Below, one piece after another: positions 48,067-55,599 of a DNA stretch of 64,000 nucleotides (positions within the stretch are counted from its first letter, which is position 1; the number at the start of each line of letters is the position of its first letter). Source of the stretch: Synechococcus sp. MU1643 (GTDB taxonomy: Bacteria > Cyanobacteriota > Cyanobacteriia > PCC-6307 > Cyanobiaceae); NCBI RefSeq assembly GCF_020514095.1, contig NZ_VTKY01000001.1, positions 620,001-684,000 on the forward strand. The letters are read 5' to 3'. Under the pieces are notes generated by a model. It was not told the DNA's origin. It saw only the letters and a program-made list of their open reading frames with translations, and ran no database searches. The translations under genes and the position numbers were made by a program.

Positions 48067-48464
48067 CCTTTCTTGCCGGCCTACTGGCGCCCGTCTTGAT
48101 GCTGCTTCATCTTGTTGGGCCCGTGCCTGCTGATCTTGGCTTGAGCAACGGGGCATTACGCAACTGCCCGACCACGGCTCACTGCGCCAGCCAAACCTGG
48201 GAAAGCAACAACCCGATGGCTGAGCTCAGCAGGCTGAGTGAACTTGTGCGGGAATCGCCGCGGACGGTTGTCGTGGATCAAACCGAGACCTACCTCCATG
48301 CCGAAGCCAGCAGCGCTTTTTTTGGCTTTGTGGATGACCTCGAGCTGTTCGCTGATCGCAACAACAGCCAGATCCAGGCACGGTCCGAGTCGCGCCTCGG
48401 CGACTCGGATCTTGGTGTGAACGCCGCAAGATTGGCGACATTACGATCCGGGCTGGAAAGCTGA
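48063..48464 (+). CDS. DUF1499 family protein
   Basis: The 133-residue product has an N-terminal hydrophobic helix (FLAGLLAPVLMLLHLVG) and a DUF1499 domain with LRNCPTTAHCASQTWESNNPM, ESPRTVVVDQTETYLHAEASSAFFGFVDDLELF and SRLGDSDLGVNAARL. The family is widespread in cyanobacteria and plants, with unknown function. The GTG at 48063 gives overlap with the preceding gene; an ATG at 48024 is an alternative. Confidence 0.82.
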   Translation: MTFLAGLLAPVLMLLHLVGPVPADLGLSNGALRNCPTTAHCASQTWESNNPMAELSRLSELVRESPRTVVVDQTETYLHAEASSAFFGFVDDLELFADRNNSQIQARSESRLGDSDLGVNAARLATLRSGLES

Positions 48465-48471
48465 AGGCTGC

Positions 48472-48612
48472 TTAACCCTTGGCGCGACGCAATTTGCTCA
48501 GATCGGTGATCATTTCCTTGATACCAACCACGAAACCGATGGCGGCCAGGGCCACGATGCTCAAGATGATGACCGTGTCGACCATTGAGCGTGGATCGAT
48601 CCAATCGGGCAT
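48472..48612 (-). CDS. 46-residue single-helix membrane protein
   Basis: MPDWIDPRSMVDTVIILSIV... has one helix followed by GIKEMITDLSKLRRAKG. It converges with the DUF1499 gene and is divergent from the DUF2130 gene. Function unknown. Confidence 0.6.
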   Translation of the reverse strand: MPDWIDPRSMVDTVIILSIVALAAIGFVVGIKEMITDLSKLRRAKG

Positions 48613-48699
48613 GGCATGAACCGTGAGCTGATCTCGTATTAGCCAGAGCCGGATAAAATTCCAGCAAGTGGCGCGAACGTTCAACACAAATCGTCAGAC

Positions 48700-50076
48700 A
48701 TGCACGACATCATCTGCCCTCACTGCAACACAGCCTTCAAGGTGGATGAAGCCGGCTATGCCGACATCCTCAAACAGGTGAGAGATCGAGATTTTGAGCA
48801 ACAACTGAACAAGCGACTTGCCCTGGCGCAACAGGACAAACGCAATGCCATCGAGTTGGCCATCGCCAAAAAAGACAGAGAGATGCAAATGCTTGAGGCA
48901 CAACTCAAGCAAAGTTCAATGCATCAAGAACTGGCGATTAAAGATGCCGTTTACAAAGCGGAGAAGCAGCGGGATCGTATTGCCACTGAACTCCAACAAA
49001 TGCGTGAGCAGCAGGCAACAGAGCTACGCCTAGCAGAGACCAAATTCGCAAAAGAAATGCAGGCGGTGACGCTGCAAAAAGACAATGACGTGAGAGATTT
49101 GCAAGCGCAGCTCCAGGCTGGGGCCATGCAGCGCCAGCTGGCCGTGAATGAAGCGGTGAGCTCAGTAGAGAAACAACGGGATGCACTACAGAGCGGCTTA
49201 AAGGAAGCGGAACTAAAGCATCAACTGGAATCACAATCACTGAAAGACCGCTACGAAGCACAGCTCAGTGACCGGGACCAGGCCATTGAACGCTTGCGCG
49301 ACATGAAAGCGCGGCTCTCCACCAAAATGGTGGGAGAAACCCTTGAACAACACTGCGAAACCGAATTCAACAGAATTCGTGCAGCTGCTTTTCCGAGAGC
49401 GTATTTCGAAAAAGACAACGACGCGCGCAGTGGAAGCAAGGGTGATTACATCTTCCGCGACCAAGACGACCTCAACAACGAAATCATCTCAATCATGTTT
49501 GAGATGAAAAATGAGGCCGACACAACGACCACTAAGAAGAAGAATGAAGATTTTCTCAAAGAACTGAACAAAGACAGAAACGAGAAAAGTTGCGAGTACG
49601 CGGTGCTCGTCTCACTACTGGAGCCCGAAAACGAGCTTTACAACTCAGGTATTGTCGACATGTCTCATCGCTTCCCTAAGACCTACATCATTCGCCCACA
49701 ATTCTTTATTCCATTCATCACATTGCTCCGCAATGCTGCGTTGAAATCCTTGGAATACAAAGCGGAGCTCGCTCTGGTGAAAGCCCAGAACATCGATGTA
49801 ACCAACTTCGAGAATGATCTCGAAACCTTTAAAACATCCTTCTCACGCAACTACGACCTCGCCTCAAGACGCTTTCAAACGGCAATTGATGAAATCGATA
49901 AGTCGATTGATCACCTCCAAAAAACCAAGGATGCCCTGTTGGGTGCTGATCGAAACCTGCGGCTCGCCAATGACAAGGCACAGGATGTGACCGTTAAAAA
50001 GTTGACCAGACGCAATCCAACGATGGCTGCCAAGTTCGCCGATGTGGACAACGCAGCTGATCAGAAATCTGCCTGA
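48700..50076 (+). CDS. DUF2130 coiled-coil protein
   Basis: The 458-residue product starts with a zinc-knuckle-like [17 protein letters not shown], then a long coiled coil (about 20-215). The C-terminal DUF2130 domain has [74 protein letters not shown] and [21 protein letters not shown]...ExK resembles a PD-(D/E)xK nuclease core, which is my inference. DUF2130 proteins are patchily distributed. It is followed three bases later by a zinc-finger gene. Confidence 0.85.
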   Translation: MHDIICPHCNTAFKVDEAGYADILKQVRDRDFEQQLNKRLALAQQDKRNAIELAIAKKDREMQMLEAQLKQSSMHQELAIKDAVYKAEKQRDRIATELQQMREQQATELRLAETKFAKEMQAVTLQKDNDVRDLQAQLQAGAMQRQLAVNEAVSSVEKQRDALQSGLKEAELKHQLESQSLKDRYEAQLSDRDQAIERLRDMKARLSTKMVGETLEQHCETEFNRIRAAAFPRAYFEKDNDARSGSKGDYIFRDQDDLNNEIISIMFEMKNEADTTTTKKKNEDFLKELNKDRNEKSCEYAVLVSLLEPENELYNSGIVDMSHRFPKTYIIRPQFFIPFITLLRNAALKSLEYKAELALVKAQNIDVTNFENDLETFKTSFSRNYDLASRRFQTAIDEIDKSIDHLQKTKDALLGADRNLRLANDKAQDVTVKKLTRRNPTMAAKFADVDNAADQKSA

Positions 50077-50079
50077 GCA

Positions 50080-50577
50080 ATGCCCTCTAGTCCACGCAAC
50101 CGAATCGGCGAGGTTTACGGCAAACTCACGGTTATTCGCTCATCCGAACGGCGAACCAAATCGGGAAACGCCTTTTGGTGGTGCCGCTGCAGCTGTGGGG
50201 CCGAGCGAGAAGTTCCCAGCGACAAGTTGTCGCTGAACACGGCCCGCCGTAAGGCCACAGTGCATGCCTGTGAAACCTGTGCTCGCGAACTCCAAATTGA
50301 AGGTGTGTATCGCAAAAACGATCGTGAGGAAAAACAACGGCGACAGAAGGCACTAGAAGCCAGGTCACAGCTGCAGGGGCAGGTGCCTGAACGCTGGCTT
50401 TCGTTACCACTTACCGATGCACATGCGAGAGAGCTAGGACAGAAACTCTTTTTTCGTGGCACAACTTGTCTACGCGGGCATCTGGCGCCTTACCGAATCA
50501 ATGGCGGCTGTCTGGCTTGCTCCGGTCAGACTCCATCAGCGGCAGATTCGCCACCAACCAAGCCCATAGGGTCATAA
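50080..50577 (+). CDS. zinc-finger protein resembling phage homing-endonuclease accessory domains
   Basis: The 165-residue product has GEVYGKLTVIRSSERRTKSGNAFWWCRCSCGAEREVPSDKLSLN, which follows the G...G.L.V......W.C.CSCG pattern found at the start of many phage HNH/AP2-type endonucleases. Further Cys pairs (HACETCAREL, CLRGHLAPY, GGCLACSG) suggest more zinc sites. No HNH motif is visible. It is co-oriented with the DUF2130 gene, three bases after its stop. Confidence 0.7.
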   Translation: MPSSPRNRIGEVYGKLTVIRSSERRTKSGNAFWWCRCSCGAEREVPSDKLSLNTARRKATVHACETCARELQIEGVYRKNDREEKQRRQKALEARSQLQGQVPERWLSLPLTDAHARELGQKLFFRGTTCLRGHLAPYRINGGCLACSGQTPSAADSPPTKPIGS

Positions 50578-50620
50578 CGGCTGCACCAAAGGTCAACAGC
50601 GCCAGAAGCTTGGCTTCCAT
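50498..50620 (-). CDS. 40-residue membrane protein, overlapping zinc-finger gene
   Basis: MEAKLLALLTFGAAVMTLWAW... has one helix and the tail LPLMESDRSKPDSRH. It starts directly after the stop of the 32-residue frame upstream (TAAATG). It overlaps the 3' end of the convergent zinc-finger gene by 80 bp, which weakens it. Confidence 0.4.
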   Translation of the reverse strand: MEAKLLALLTFGAAVMTLWAWLVANLPLMESDRSKPDSRH

Positions 50621-50719
50621 TTAGAGAAAATCGAAATCGTCTTCCGAATCACCGGAAAATGCATTCATTACGAGAGCAGAAAAGGGCACAAATACTGCCG
50701 CCAGCACAAGTATTTCCAC
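50621..50719 (-). CDS. 32-residue membrane protein with acidic tail
   Basis: The GTG-started frame MEILVLAAVFVPFSALVMNAF... ends SGDSEDDFDFL. It adjoins the next start exactly, forming a two-gene unit. From 50720 to 50890 only a GACTTT/AAAGTC hairpin (50755-50770) is seen. Confidence 0.45.
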   Translation of the reverse strand: MEILVLAAVFVPFSALVMNAFSGDSEDDFDFL

Positions 50720-50890
50720 GGGCCTAAGAAAGAAAGATTAAACCTAACGGAACTGACTTTACAAAAAGTCATCAGCAATACAGTCCAACCTGAGTGAGTT
50801 CAAATACTCATTTCGGATCCAGGCATAGGCATTTCACGCCGTTGTCACCCCTGATGGCCGAATCAGACTGAACTGAGTCGGACAACGACG

Positions 50891-51208
50891 ATGCCAAAGG
50901 TATTGAGGGCAGCCTCACAAACGATTCGCAATCTGCTGAAGCCAGCAGTTCTAAACAACCTGTCGGAAGACAGGCTCCGCAACGACCGTCAGAGCTACGT
51001 TGCCATGACGCGGGCGCTGGTGCATGCCCAACTCGAGTGGCGTGATGCCGAGCTCAGCTCACGCCTCTGGGAAGAGGTTGCCGACCGTGGCATGGATCGC
51101 GGCAGGCTGATTCACCTCTTGTACAGCGTTGAAGCTCATCAGGATGAGGAGGCCATGCAGAACGCCGACATGGCTTATCTGCAGCTGGTTAATCCTAAGG
51201 ATCCCTGA
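50891..51208 (+). CDS. helical protein of unknown function
   Basis: The 105-residue product contains SYVAMTRALVHAQLEWRDAELSSRLWEEVADRGMDRGRLIHLLYSVEAHQDEEAMQ, mostly helical and acidic at the end. No family is recognised. The frame is clean and well placed. Confidence 0.7.
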   Translation: MPKVLRAASQTIRNLLKPAVLNNLSEDRLRNDRQSYVAMTRALVHAQLEWRDAELSSRLWEEVADRGMDRGRLIHLLYSVEAHQDEEAMQNADMAYLQLVNPKDP

Positions 51209-51220
51209 AGCCGAACTCCC

Positions 51221-51454
51221 TCAGAGCTCAAACAGAGTTCCCAACAGCATGGCGGGATGGGTCGACCCCCCAGCCGTGCTGCGTTCGAGCTGAATGGCTA
51301 TAGCGCAGTGGGCCATAAAACGAACGGCCGAAAGAACAGCCAGACCGATGCACAGGGGGCAGTGCGTGAGGGTCAAGACGGGTGCCTACCGGAGTGATGG
51401 ACCCATCCCAAAGCAGAAGCTGGGATGCGCCACGATCTCTTCAACAAGCGTCAT
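51221..51454 (-). pseudogene. small membrane-protein gene interrupted by an in-frame TAG
   Basis: From the ATG at 51454 the frame reads MTLVEEIVAHPSFCFGMGPSLR, meets TAG (51386-51388), then continues in the same frame APVLTLTHCPLCIGLAVLSA... to LLGTLFEL and a TGA at 51221. The second part has a hydrophobic helix and a coherent tail (QLERSTAGGSTHPAM). It may be a gene broken by one nonsense change, or the real gene may start at the TTG (51376). No sequence error can be excluded. Confidence 0.4.
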
Positions 51455-51547
51455 GCAAAACGCTCAGCCCACACTGGGCGGGCTGTGGTGCAGCGGGGAG
51501 AGGAGGGCTGGTAAGGTAGTTGTTTATTGCTCTCTTTCGGGGAACGG

Positions 51548-51724
51548 ATGAGTCAGGTCACAGTCGGCGAAAACGAAGGTATTGAATCCGCATTGCGGCG
51601 CTTCAAACGCTCCGTCGCAAAAGCCGGCATCTTTTCTGATCTGCGTCGGATCCGTCACCACGAGACTCCCGTTGAGAAATACAAGCGCAAGCTGAAGCAG
51701 CGTTCCCGCAACCGTCGTCGCTGA
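51548..51724 (+). CDS. rpsU: 30S ribosomal protein bS21
   Basis: The 58-residue basic protein [20 protein letters not shown]... continues [37 protein letters not shown], the classic bS21 pattern. It binds the platform of the small subunit near the anti-SD and helps initiation. The ATG at 51548 gives the standard N-terminus. A strong terminator follows. Confidence 0.97.
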
Positions 51725-51745
51725 GCCAGCACTTCATTCAAGAAT

Positions 51746-51771
51746 CGGGCCCAAGGGCCCGTTTTTTTTTT
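51746..51771 (+). terminator. intrinsic terminator of rpsU
   Basis: The perfect stem CGGGCCC / GGGCCCG with a two-base loop is followed by nine or more Ts. Confidence 0.9.
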
Positions 51772-51984
51772 GCCAATCCGTCGCTTCTTAAACCTCATCA
51801 ATTGCACACCCACGGTGTGCCCTTGTTTTCGCCAGACTTCAGAAACGCTTAAGACGACCAAGGGCATTCGACAGTGTTGATCAATCCTTTTTGTCCCATC
51901 AGCGCTGCAAAGATCGCTGGCTTGAAAGCCACCGTGGCTTTGCTGTTGATGATGTTGATGAAGTCGAAAATGCTGCGGATCAAA

Positions 51985-52110
51985 ATGTCCCTCCTGGGTT
52001 CTGTTCTTGGATTCGCAATGTTGGTGGGCTTTCTATTAACCACAGGCCTACTCACCGTGATCACTGGCGGAGCAGTTGCTTACGCCGCAATGCAAAACCG
52101 GAGCAACTGA
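51985..52110 (+). CDS. 41-residue membrane protein
   Basis: MSLLGSVLGFAMLVGFLLTT... ends VAYAAMQNRSN, one or two hydrophobic segments. Longer versions starting at 51949 (ATG) or 51874 (GTG) are possible and would add another hydrophobic stretch. It lies three bases upstream of the 228-residue gene and is probably cotranscribed. Confidence 0.55.
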   Translation: MSLLGSVLGFAMLVGFLLTTGLLTVITGGAVAYAAMQNRSN

Positions 52111-52113
52111 GTC

Positions 52114-52800
52114 ATGCGCAACCGTTTACCTTTCCTGAGTGGACTTGCACTGGCAACCCTCGGGGTTTCAGGTCTTGCTGGCGGAGGTTTGCTTTGGAAT
52201 TTTCAGGGCCGCACCCTGGGTCTTGGCAGCACTGTCACGGCATTGGTTCTGCTGGGGATCAGCTTTGTTCTGCTTCGGCCTGAACCGCAACTCGCACCCT
52301 TCGAAGTCTCTGACGTCAGTCAGCCACTCAAGGTCAAAGCACCACAGGCTTCCATTCTCGGCCTGATGCTGGCTGCCCTGGGCACCTTCGGAATGGCGGG
52401 TTCGGGATTGCTGTGGAATTTTCAGGGTCTTGCATTAGGACTCACCGGCACCCTCACGGCCGCCGTTGCTCTTCTCCTGAGTTTCGTTTTCCTATGGCCA
52501 CTCGGCGCAGCCAAGCCCGACAAGCAACAAGCTTCTCCTGCTACAGCCAGCAGCCCATTGAAAACAGAATCGATTGAATCAATCGAAATCGTCTCGCAGA
52601 TCGCGCCTTCTCCGCAAACTACGGCAGAAGCCATTGCTGAACTGTTGGCGGCCGAGCAGAAGGATCGCCCCGAAACCCAATTGGTGAATTTCGCTCCATT
52701 GAACCTTTTGCCAGGCCAAAGTTTGCCCACAAAATCTCGCCGAGCAGGTAGTTCCCTTGGTCGTTATCGCTCGATGGCTAACGACCTATTCAAGAGCTGA
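52114..52800 (+). CDS. membrane protein with internal duplication
   Basis: The 228-residue product contains two copies of a ~50-residue unit: one with LALATLGVSGLAGGGLLWNF QGRTLGL and one with LMLAALGTFGMAGSGLLWNF QGLALGL, each followed by a hydrophobic helix ending in FVLLRP or FVFLWP. The C-terminal half is polar (about 130-228) and probably cytoplasmic. The repeat clearly arose by tandem duplication. No family is recognised. Confidence 0.75.
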   Translation: MRNRLPFLSGLALATLGVSGLAGGGLLWNFQGRTLGLGSTVTALVLLGISFVLLRPEPQLAPFEVSDVSQPLKVKAPQASILGLMLAALGTFGMAGSGLLWNFQGLALGLTGTLTAAVALLLSFVFLWPLGAAKPDKQQASPATASSPLKTESIESIEIVSQIAPSPQTTAEAIAELLAAEQKDRPETQLVNFAPLNLLPGQSLPTKSRRAGSSLGRYRSMANDLFKS

Positions 52801-53086
52801 AATCTCTCCAGATATTACGAAGCTGTCGGTGCCAAGGAGTGATGTTGAGATCACGGCGTTGATCAGATCTCCTGGTCTCGTCAACGTTGTATCCAGCCTC
52901 TTCTATCTCTCGTCTGAGACGACGGGTGACAGGTATGAGTGCGATTGAAAGAAGCAACGCTAAAAGGAGCAAAAAGGGAAGCAACGACAGCAGCCAAATG
53001 GTGGCCATGACGGTGATTAGCCCCGCGCTGCCAGTCTTCAGCCATCGCGGCAGGGTTTTGCCCCGTTGACCTGGAAGTTGCTTCAT
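52790..53086 (-). CDS. membrane protein, unknown
   Basis: The 98-residue product has a strong hydrophobic segment (ITVMATIWLLSLLPFLLLLALLLSIALIPV) and a charged tail (RRLRREIEEAGYNVDETRRSDQR). It is the last of three co-oriented small genes (53437-52790) with gaps of three and six bases. It overlaps the convergent gene by 11 bp. Confidence 0.65.
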   Translation of the reverse strand: MKQLPGQRGKTLPRWLKTGSAGLITVMATIWLLSLLPFLLLLALLLSIALIPVTRRLRREIEEAGYNVDETRRSDQRRDLNITPWHRQLRNIWRDFSS

Positions 53087-53089
53087 GGC

Positions 53090-53275
53090 TCAGGACAACC
53101 CATTCGCTCTTGAAAAAATCCGCTGGAGTTCACGCTGGAACGCTATTGCGCTGAGAGGTTCCCCCAGACGCCTGCGATGGTTACGCCGGAGGGCAGTTCC
53201 AATCCAACAAACCTGAAGAACAATCAGCAGCGAAGCGACGATCAGGAATGGTGATTCAGCATCATTCCACTGCAT
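53090..53275 (-). CDS. 61-residue single-helix membrane protein
   Basis: MQWNDAESPFLIVASLLIVL... has one helix and a basic amphipathic tail (RRNHRRRLGEPLSAIAFQRELQRIF). It lies between two other small membrane-protein genes in an apparent operon. Function unknown. Confidence 0.6.
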   Translation of the reverse strand: MQWNDAESPFLIVASLLIVLQVCWIGTALRRNHRRRLGEPLSAIAFQRELQRIFSRANGLS

Positions 53276-53281
53276 CTCAGG

Positions 53282-53437
53282 TCAATAACTGGATTGAGGC
53301 AGGGTAAAGCCCGACTGCATATGGCCTACATCCAGCATCACGTAGGTCAACCAGATCAACACTGCTGCGATACCAGCTCCTGCGGCAACCTTCGCCAATG
53401 AACGGCCAATCATCTCGAGCATGCTGACCTCTTTCAT
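53282..53437 (-). CDS. 51-residue single-helix membrane protein
   Basis: MKEVSMLEMIGRSLAKVAAG... continues AGIAAVLIWLTYVMLDVGHMQSG, one helix. It is the first gene of the three-gene unit. The GAAAGAGGTC region around the start includes an AGAGG-like ribosome site for the internal Met. Function unknown. Confidence 0.55.
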   Translation of the reverse strand: MKEVSMLEMIGRSLAKVAAGAGIAAVLIWLTYVMLDVGHMQSGFTLPQSSY

Positions 53438-53497
53438 CGCGTTAATCCAACTCTGACGATTCTGACGCGTCTACCCCCCGCACCGTCGTCAACCACG

Positions 53498-53526
53498 AAA
53501 AAAGCCCCGCAATTGCGGGGCTTTTT
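53498..53526 (-). terminator. bidirectional intrinsic terminator
   Basis: The perfect stem GCCCCGC / GCGGGGC with loop AATT is flanked by six As on the left and five Ts on the right, so it works on both strands. On the minus strand it ends the doxX transcript. Confidence 0.88.
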
Positions 53527-53545
53527 CACTTGATCGTGGTGAACT

Positions 53546-54049
53546 TCAACGGCTGGCAACAGCTTCTTCGAGAACAACAGCCTTGCCGTTAGCAAAATCC
53601 GTGTCTTCCGCTGCGGAGAACTGCATGTCGGGCTCGAGTCGTCGGGCAATCAGCTCATCAATAGAAAAGACGCCAGGACCACAGGCCAGAACGGCCACAG
53701 CAGCCGCGAAATAAAGCCCAAGCAGCTCAAGAAGGTAGATGTTGAAGCCGGCGGTGACTATGGCGTGGTAGATGGCAACGGAGATCGTCCCGGCTACTGC
53801 CAACGCTCCCATCCGAGTCAGCAATCCAGTGATCAACAACCAGCTGCCAATCACCTCAGAGAACGCCGCGACGTAAGAGAGAAGGATCGGGAAGGGGAGA
53901 TGCAAGGGTCGAACAAATGCATCAGCAAAATTCTCGATATTGGCGAGCTTCTCGTAACCGTGGTGAATGAGCAGAGCGCCGGTGAAGACCCGAAGCACAA
54001 GGAGACCGAGGTCGCCGGCGATGGGACGGGAGAGGATGGCGCGGATCAC
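53546..54049 (-). CDS. DoxX family membrane protein
   Basis: The 167-residue product has four hydrophobic segments and the DoxX pattern LGLLVLRVFTGALLIHHGYEKLANIENFADAF near the N-terminus, then LPFPILLSYVAAFSEVIGSWLLITGLLTRMGALAVAGTISVA. DoxX-like proteins are linked to thiol and oxidative stress in other bacteria; the role here is not known. A polar tail of 35 residues follows. A 26-bp perfect palindrome sits 18 bp upstream and suggests tight regulation. Confidence 0.88.
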   Translation of the reverse strand: MIRAILSRPIAGDLGLLVLRVFTGALLIHHGYEKLANIENFADAFVRPLHLPFPILLSYVAAFSEVIGSWLLITGLLTRMGALAVAGTISVAIYHAIVTAGFNIYLLELLGLYFAAAVAVLACGPGVFSIDELIARRLEPDMQFSAAEDTDFANGKAVVLEEAVASR

Positions 54050-54066
54050 TACAGAACACGTCGACT

Positions 54067-54092
54067 ACACACAACTTATATAAGTTGTGTGT
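54067..54092. promoter_or_regulatory. 26-bp perfect palindrome upstream of doxX
   Basis: The half-site ACACACAACTTAT is followed directly by its exact complement ATAAGTTGTGTGT, with no spacer. The centre TATATA could be part of a -10 element. It lies 18 bp before the doxX start and 49 bp from the stop of no other gene on that strand, so it is best read as an operator for a dimeric repressor. Confidence 0.65.
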
Positions 54093-54140
54093 TGAGGCGC
54101 GGGCTCGCGCCCTACCGAAGCCAAGAATGAGTACTTCTAC

Positions 54141-54374
54141 TCAGTCGTCGTACACCAGGCACTCGGGCTCATCGGGGTTCTGCTCGCAGAACAGCTCAAG
54201 TGGGGAAGGGTCATGGGGATCTTCAGGAAATTGCTTCTTGTGATCCAACAGCCACTGCAGCTCTTCTGTGAGATGACGCACCTTGCCGTCGTTGTGCTCA
54301 GACAGGGCCTTGAGGAACTCCTCCTGGTCCTTCTGGATGTGCTCGTCAATCGTTTTCATCACTGAAACTGTCAT
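54141..54374 (-). CDS. CP12-like protein without N-terminal cysteine pair
   Basis: The 77-residue product ends SPLELFCEQNPDEPECLVYDD, which is the C-terminal CP12 signature (FC.ENPD..EC.VYED) with the disulfide pair that inserts into GAPDH. The N-terminal half (MKTIDEHIQKDQEEFLKALS) is helical and lacks the first Cys pair of canonical CP12, which binds PRK. CP12 shuts down the Calvin cycle in the dark by linking GAPDH and PRK. This variant might bind GAPDH only. Confidence 0.85.
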   Translation of the reverse strand: MTVSVMKTIDEHIQKDQEEFLKALSEHNDGKVRHLTEELQWLLDHKKQFPEDPHDPSPLELFCEQNPDEPECLVYDD

Positions 54375-54547
54375 CTGGCTGACATTCGGTTGTTAGCGAA
54401 GACAAGCCGGATCGATCAGTCGGTAGATCTACCTTTGTGGCCGAAACCACACAACAGATCCGCTCTGGCGCCCATCACGTCCTGTGACAGCGCAGTGGCA
54501 ATTTGACGTTGGCCGAAGGAAAGTCAGGTCGGCTGATCGTTGAGTGG

Positions 54548-54706
54548 ATGCCATTTTCCGAACGCAGTGTTCTGACGGGACTGCTCGTCTTTGCCATAGG
54601 AGTTGTGGTTGGGATCGGGATTGGCTCAGCCAGTGCTGTTGCCGCCCTGACCCAGGGCGCACCCGATGTTCTCCAGACCTGGTCAGGAGTTGTTGCCCTG
54701 CCTTGA
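54548..54706 (+). CDS. 52-residue single-helix membrane protein
   Basis: MPFSERSVLTGLLVFAIGVV... has one long hydrophobic helix with Gly repeats (GVVVGIGIGSASAVAAL) and a short tail. The start at 54548 is preferred to 54503. No family is recognised. Confidence 0.5.
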   Translation: MPFSERSVLTGLLVFAIGVVVGIGIGSASAVAALTQGAPDVLQTWSGVVALP

Positions 54707-54763
54707 AAACTTGACCTCTCCTCAATACCTGTCTATCAGGGCAGATATCAGGTGAGTCGCGCG

Positions 54764-54853
54764 ATGCCGTCAAATGAGCGAGTGATCTTCAGCCGCGATA
54801 AAAGAACGATGCGGCAATTCCTCAATCGGCTTCAACGTTTTCTGTTCGGATAA
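54764..54853 (+). CDS. possible 29-residue basic amphipathic peptide
   Basis: MPSNERVIFSRDKRTMRQFL... ends NRLQRFLFG. It is basic and amphipathic. It ends just before the stop of the convergent gene at 54854. Evidence is only the frame itself. Confidence 0.25.
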   Translation: MPSNERVIFSRDKRTMRQFLNRLQRFLFG

Positions 54854-55039
54854 TCAGCGTGTTCCAATGCTGATGCTGCCTGCGCCAATCAGGTGTTCGA
54901 GGCGTGCAGTGAGTTTCAGTTCGGTTCGATCAAATCGATCCTGATTGCCGGCGACGTAGGCAAGCTCTTCATTCGTGATCACCTGGTGGGTGACGGCATC
55001 AAGGTAGATCTGAACCAAGGACATCCAAACCGGCACCAT
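54854..55039 (-). CDS. 61-residue protein, unknown
   Basis: MVPVWMSLVQIYLDAVTHQV... contains ITNEELAYVAGNQDRFDRTELKLTARLEHLIGAGSISIG, a plausible helix-rich soluble protein. The second Met at 55024 may be the start. No family is recognised. Confidence 0.5.
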   Translation of the reverse strand: MVPVWMSLVQIYLDAVTHQVITNEELAYVAGNQDRFDRTELKLTARLEHLIGAGSISIGTR

Positions 55040-55101
55040 CCGGCAGCCATCCTGGCAACACTGGAGTGCAAACGGTGAATCGGGCCGCGCGGAACTGAGC
55101 C

Positions 55102-55599
55102 ATGGATCGAGAAACCATTCAGAGCCTGATCAAACAATGCAGTTTGGGACTGTTCGATTTGGCCTGTGCCGTCAGTGGACACCCCAGCTGGGACCTCAAC
55201 CTGCCAGTGGGAGTGATTGATGCACGACGCTCCAAGCCGAAGCTGATGGTGAGCGCCATCGGCACCATCAACTCAACATTGAAAGCCTCATCCACCATTG
55301 CCCACCCGTTGATGGTTCACCTGTTCGAACGTTTCGAAGACGTGGGCCTGGAAGAGGCGCTGACGGAAATGAAACGTGGTGAAGATGGAGAGGCGTTCTG
55401 CGAGGTCTGGCAGGCCTACAGGGATGAACGCCGTAGCGGTGATGCCCCGATGTGGAGCATCGAAGAAGCCACCGCCTTTGTGATGCAGTCCCGCGAAGCT
55501 CACGCTGATCGCGAAGTTGCCTGCGTCGCCATTCTCCCGGGCAAACCTCATCGCATCCTCACGTTTTCGGTGCCCATCTCCTTCCTGACACAAGATTGA
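55102..55599 (+). CDS. protein of unknown function upstream of tauE-like gene
   Basis: The 165-residue product contains LNLPVGVIDARRSKPKLMVSAIGTINSTLKASSTIAHPLMVHLFERFEDVGLEEAL and DAPMWSIEEATAFVMQSREAHADREVACVAILPG. It looks globular and well formed, with no membrane segment. Its TGA overlaps the GTG start of the permease gene by four bases, indicating coupled translation and a possible shared role. No family is recognised. Confidence 0.78.
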   Translation: MDRETIQSLIKQCSLGLFDLACAVSGHPSWDLNLPVGVIDARRSKPKLMVSAIGTINSTLKASSTIAHPLMVHLFERFEDVGLEEALTEMKRGEDGEAFCEVWQAYRDERRSGDAPMWSIEEATAFVMQSREAHADREVACVAILPGKPHRILTFSVPISFLTQD

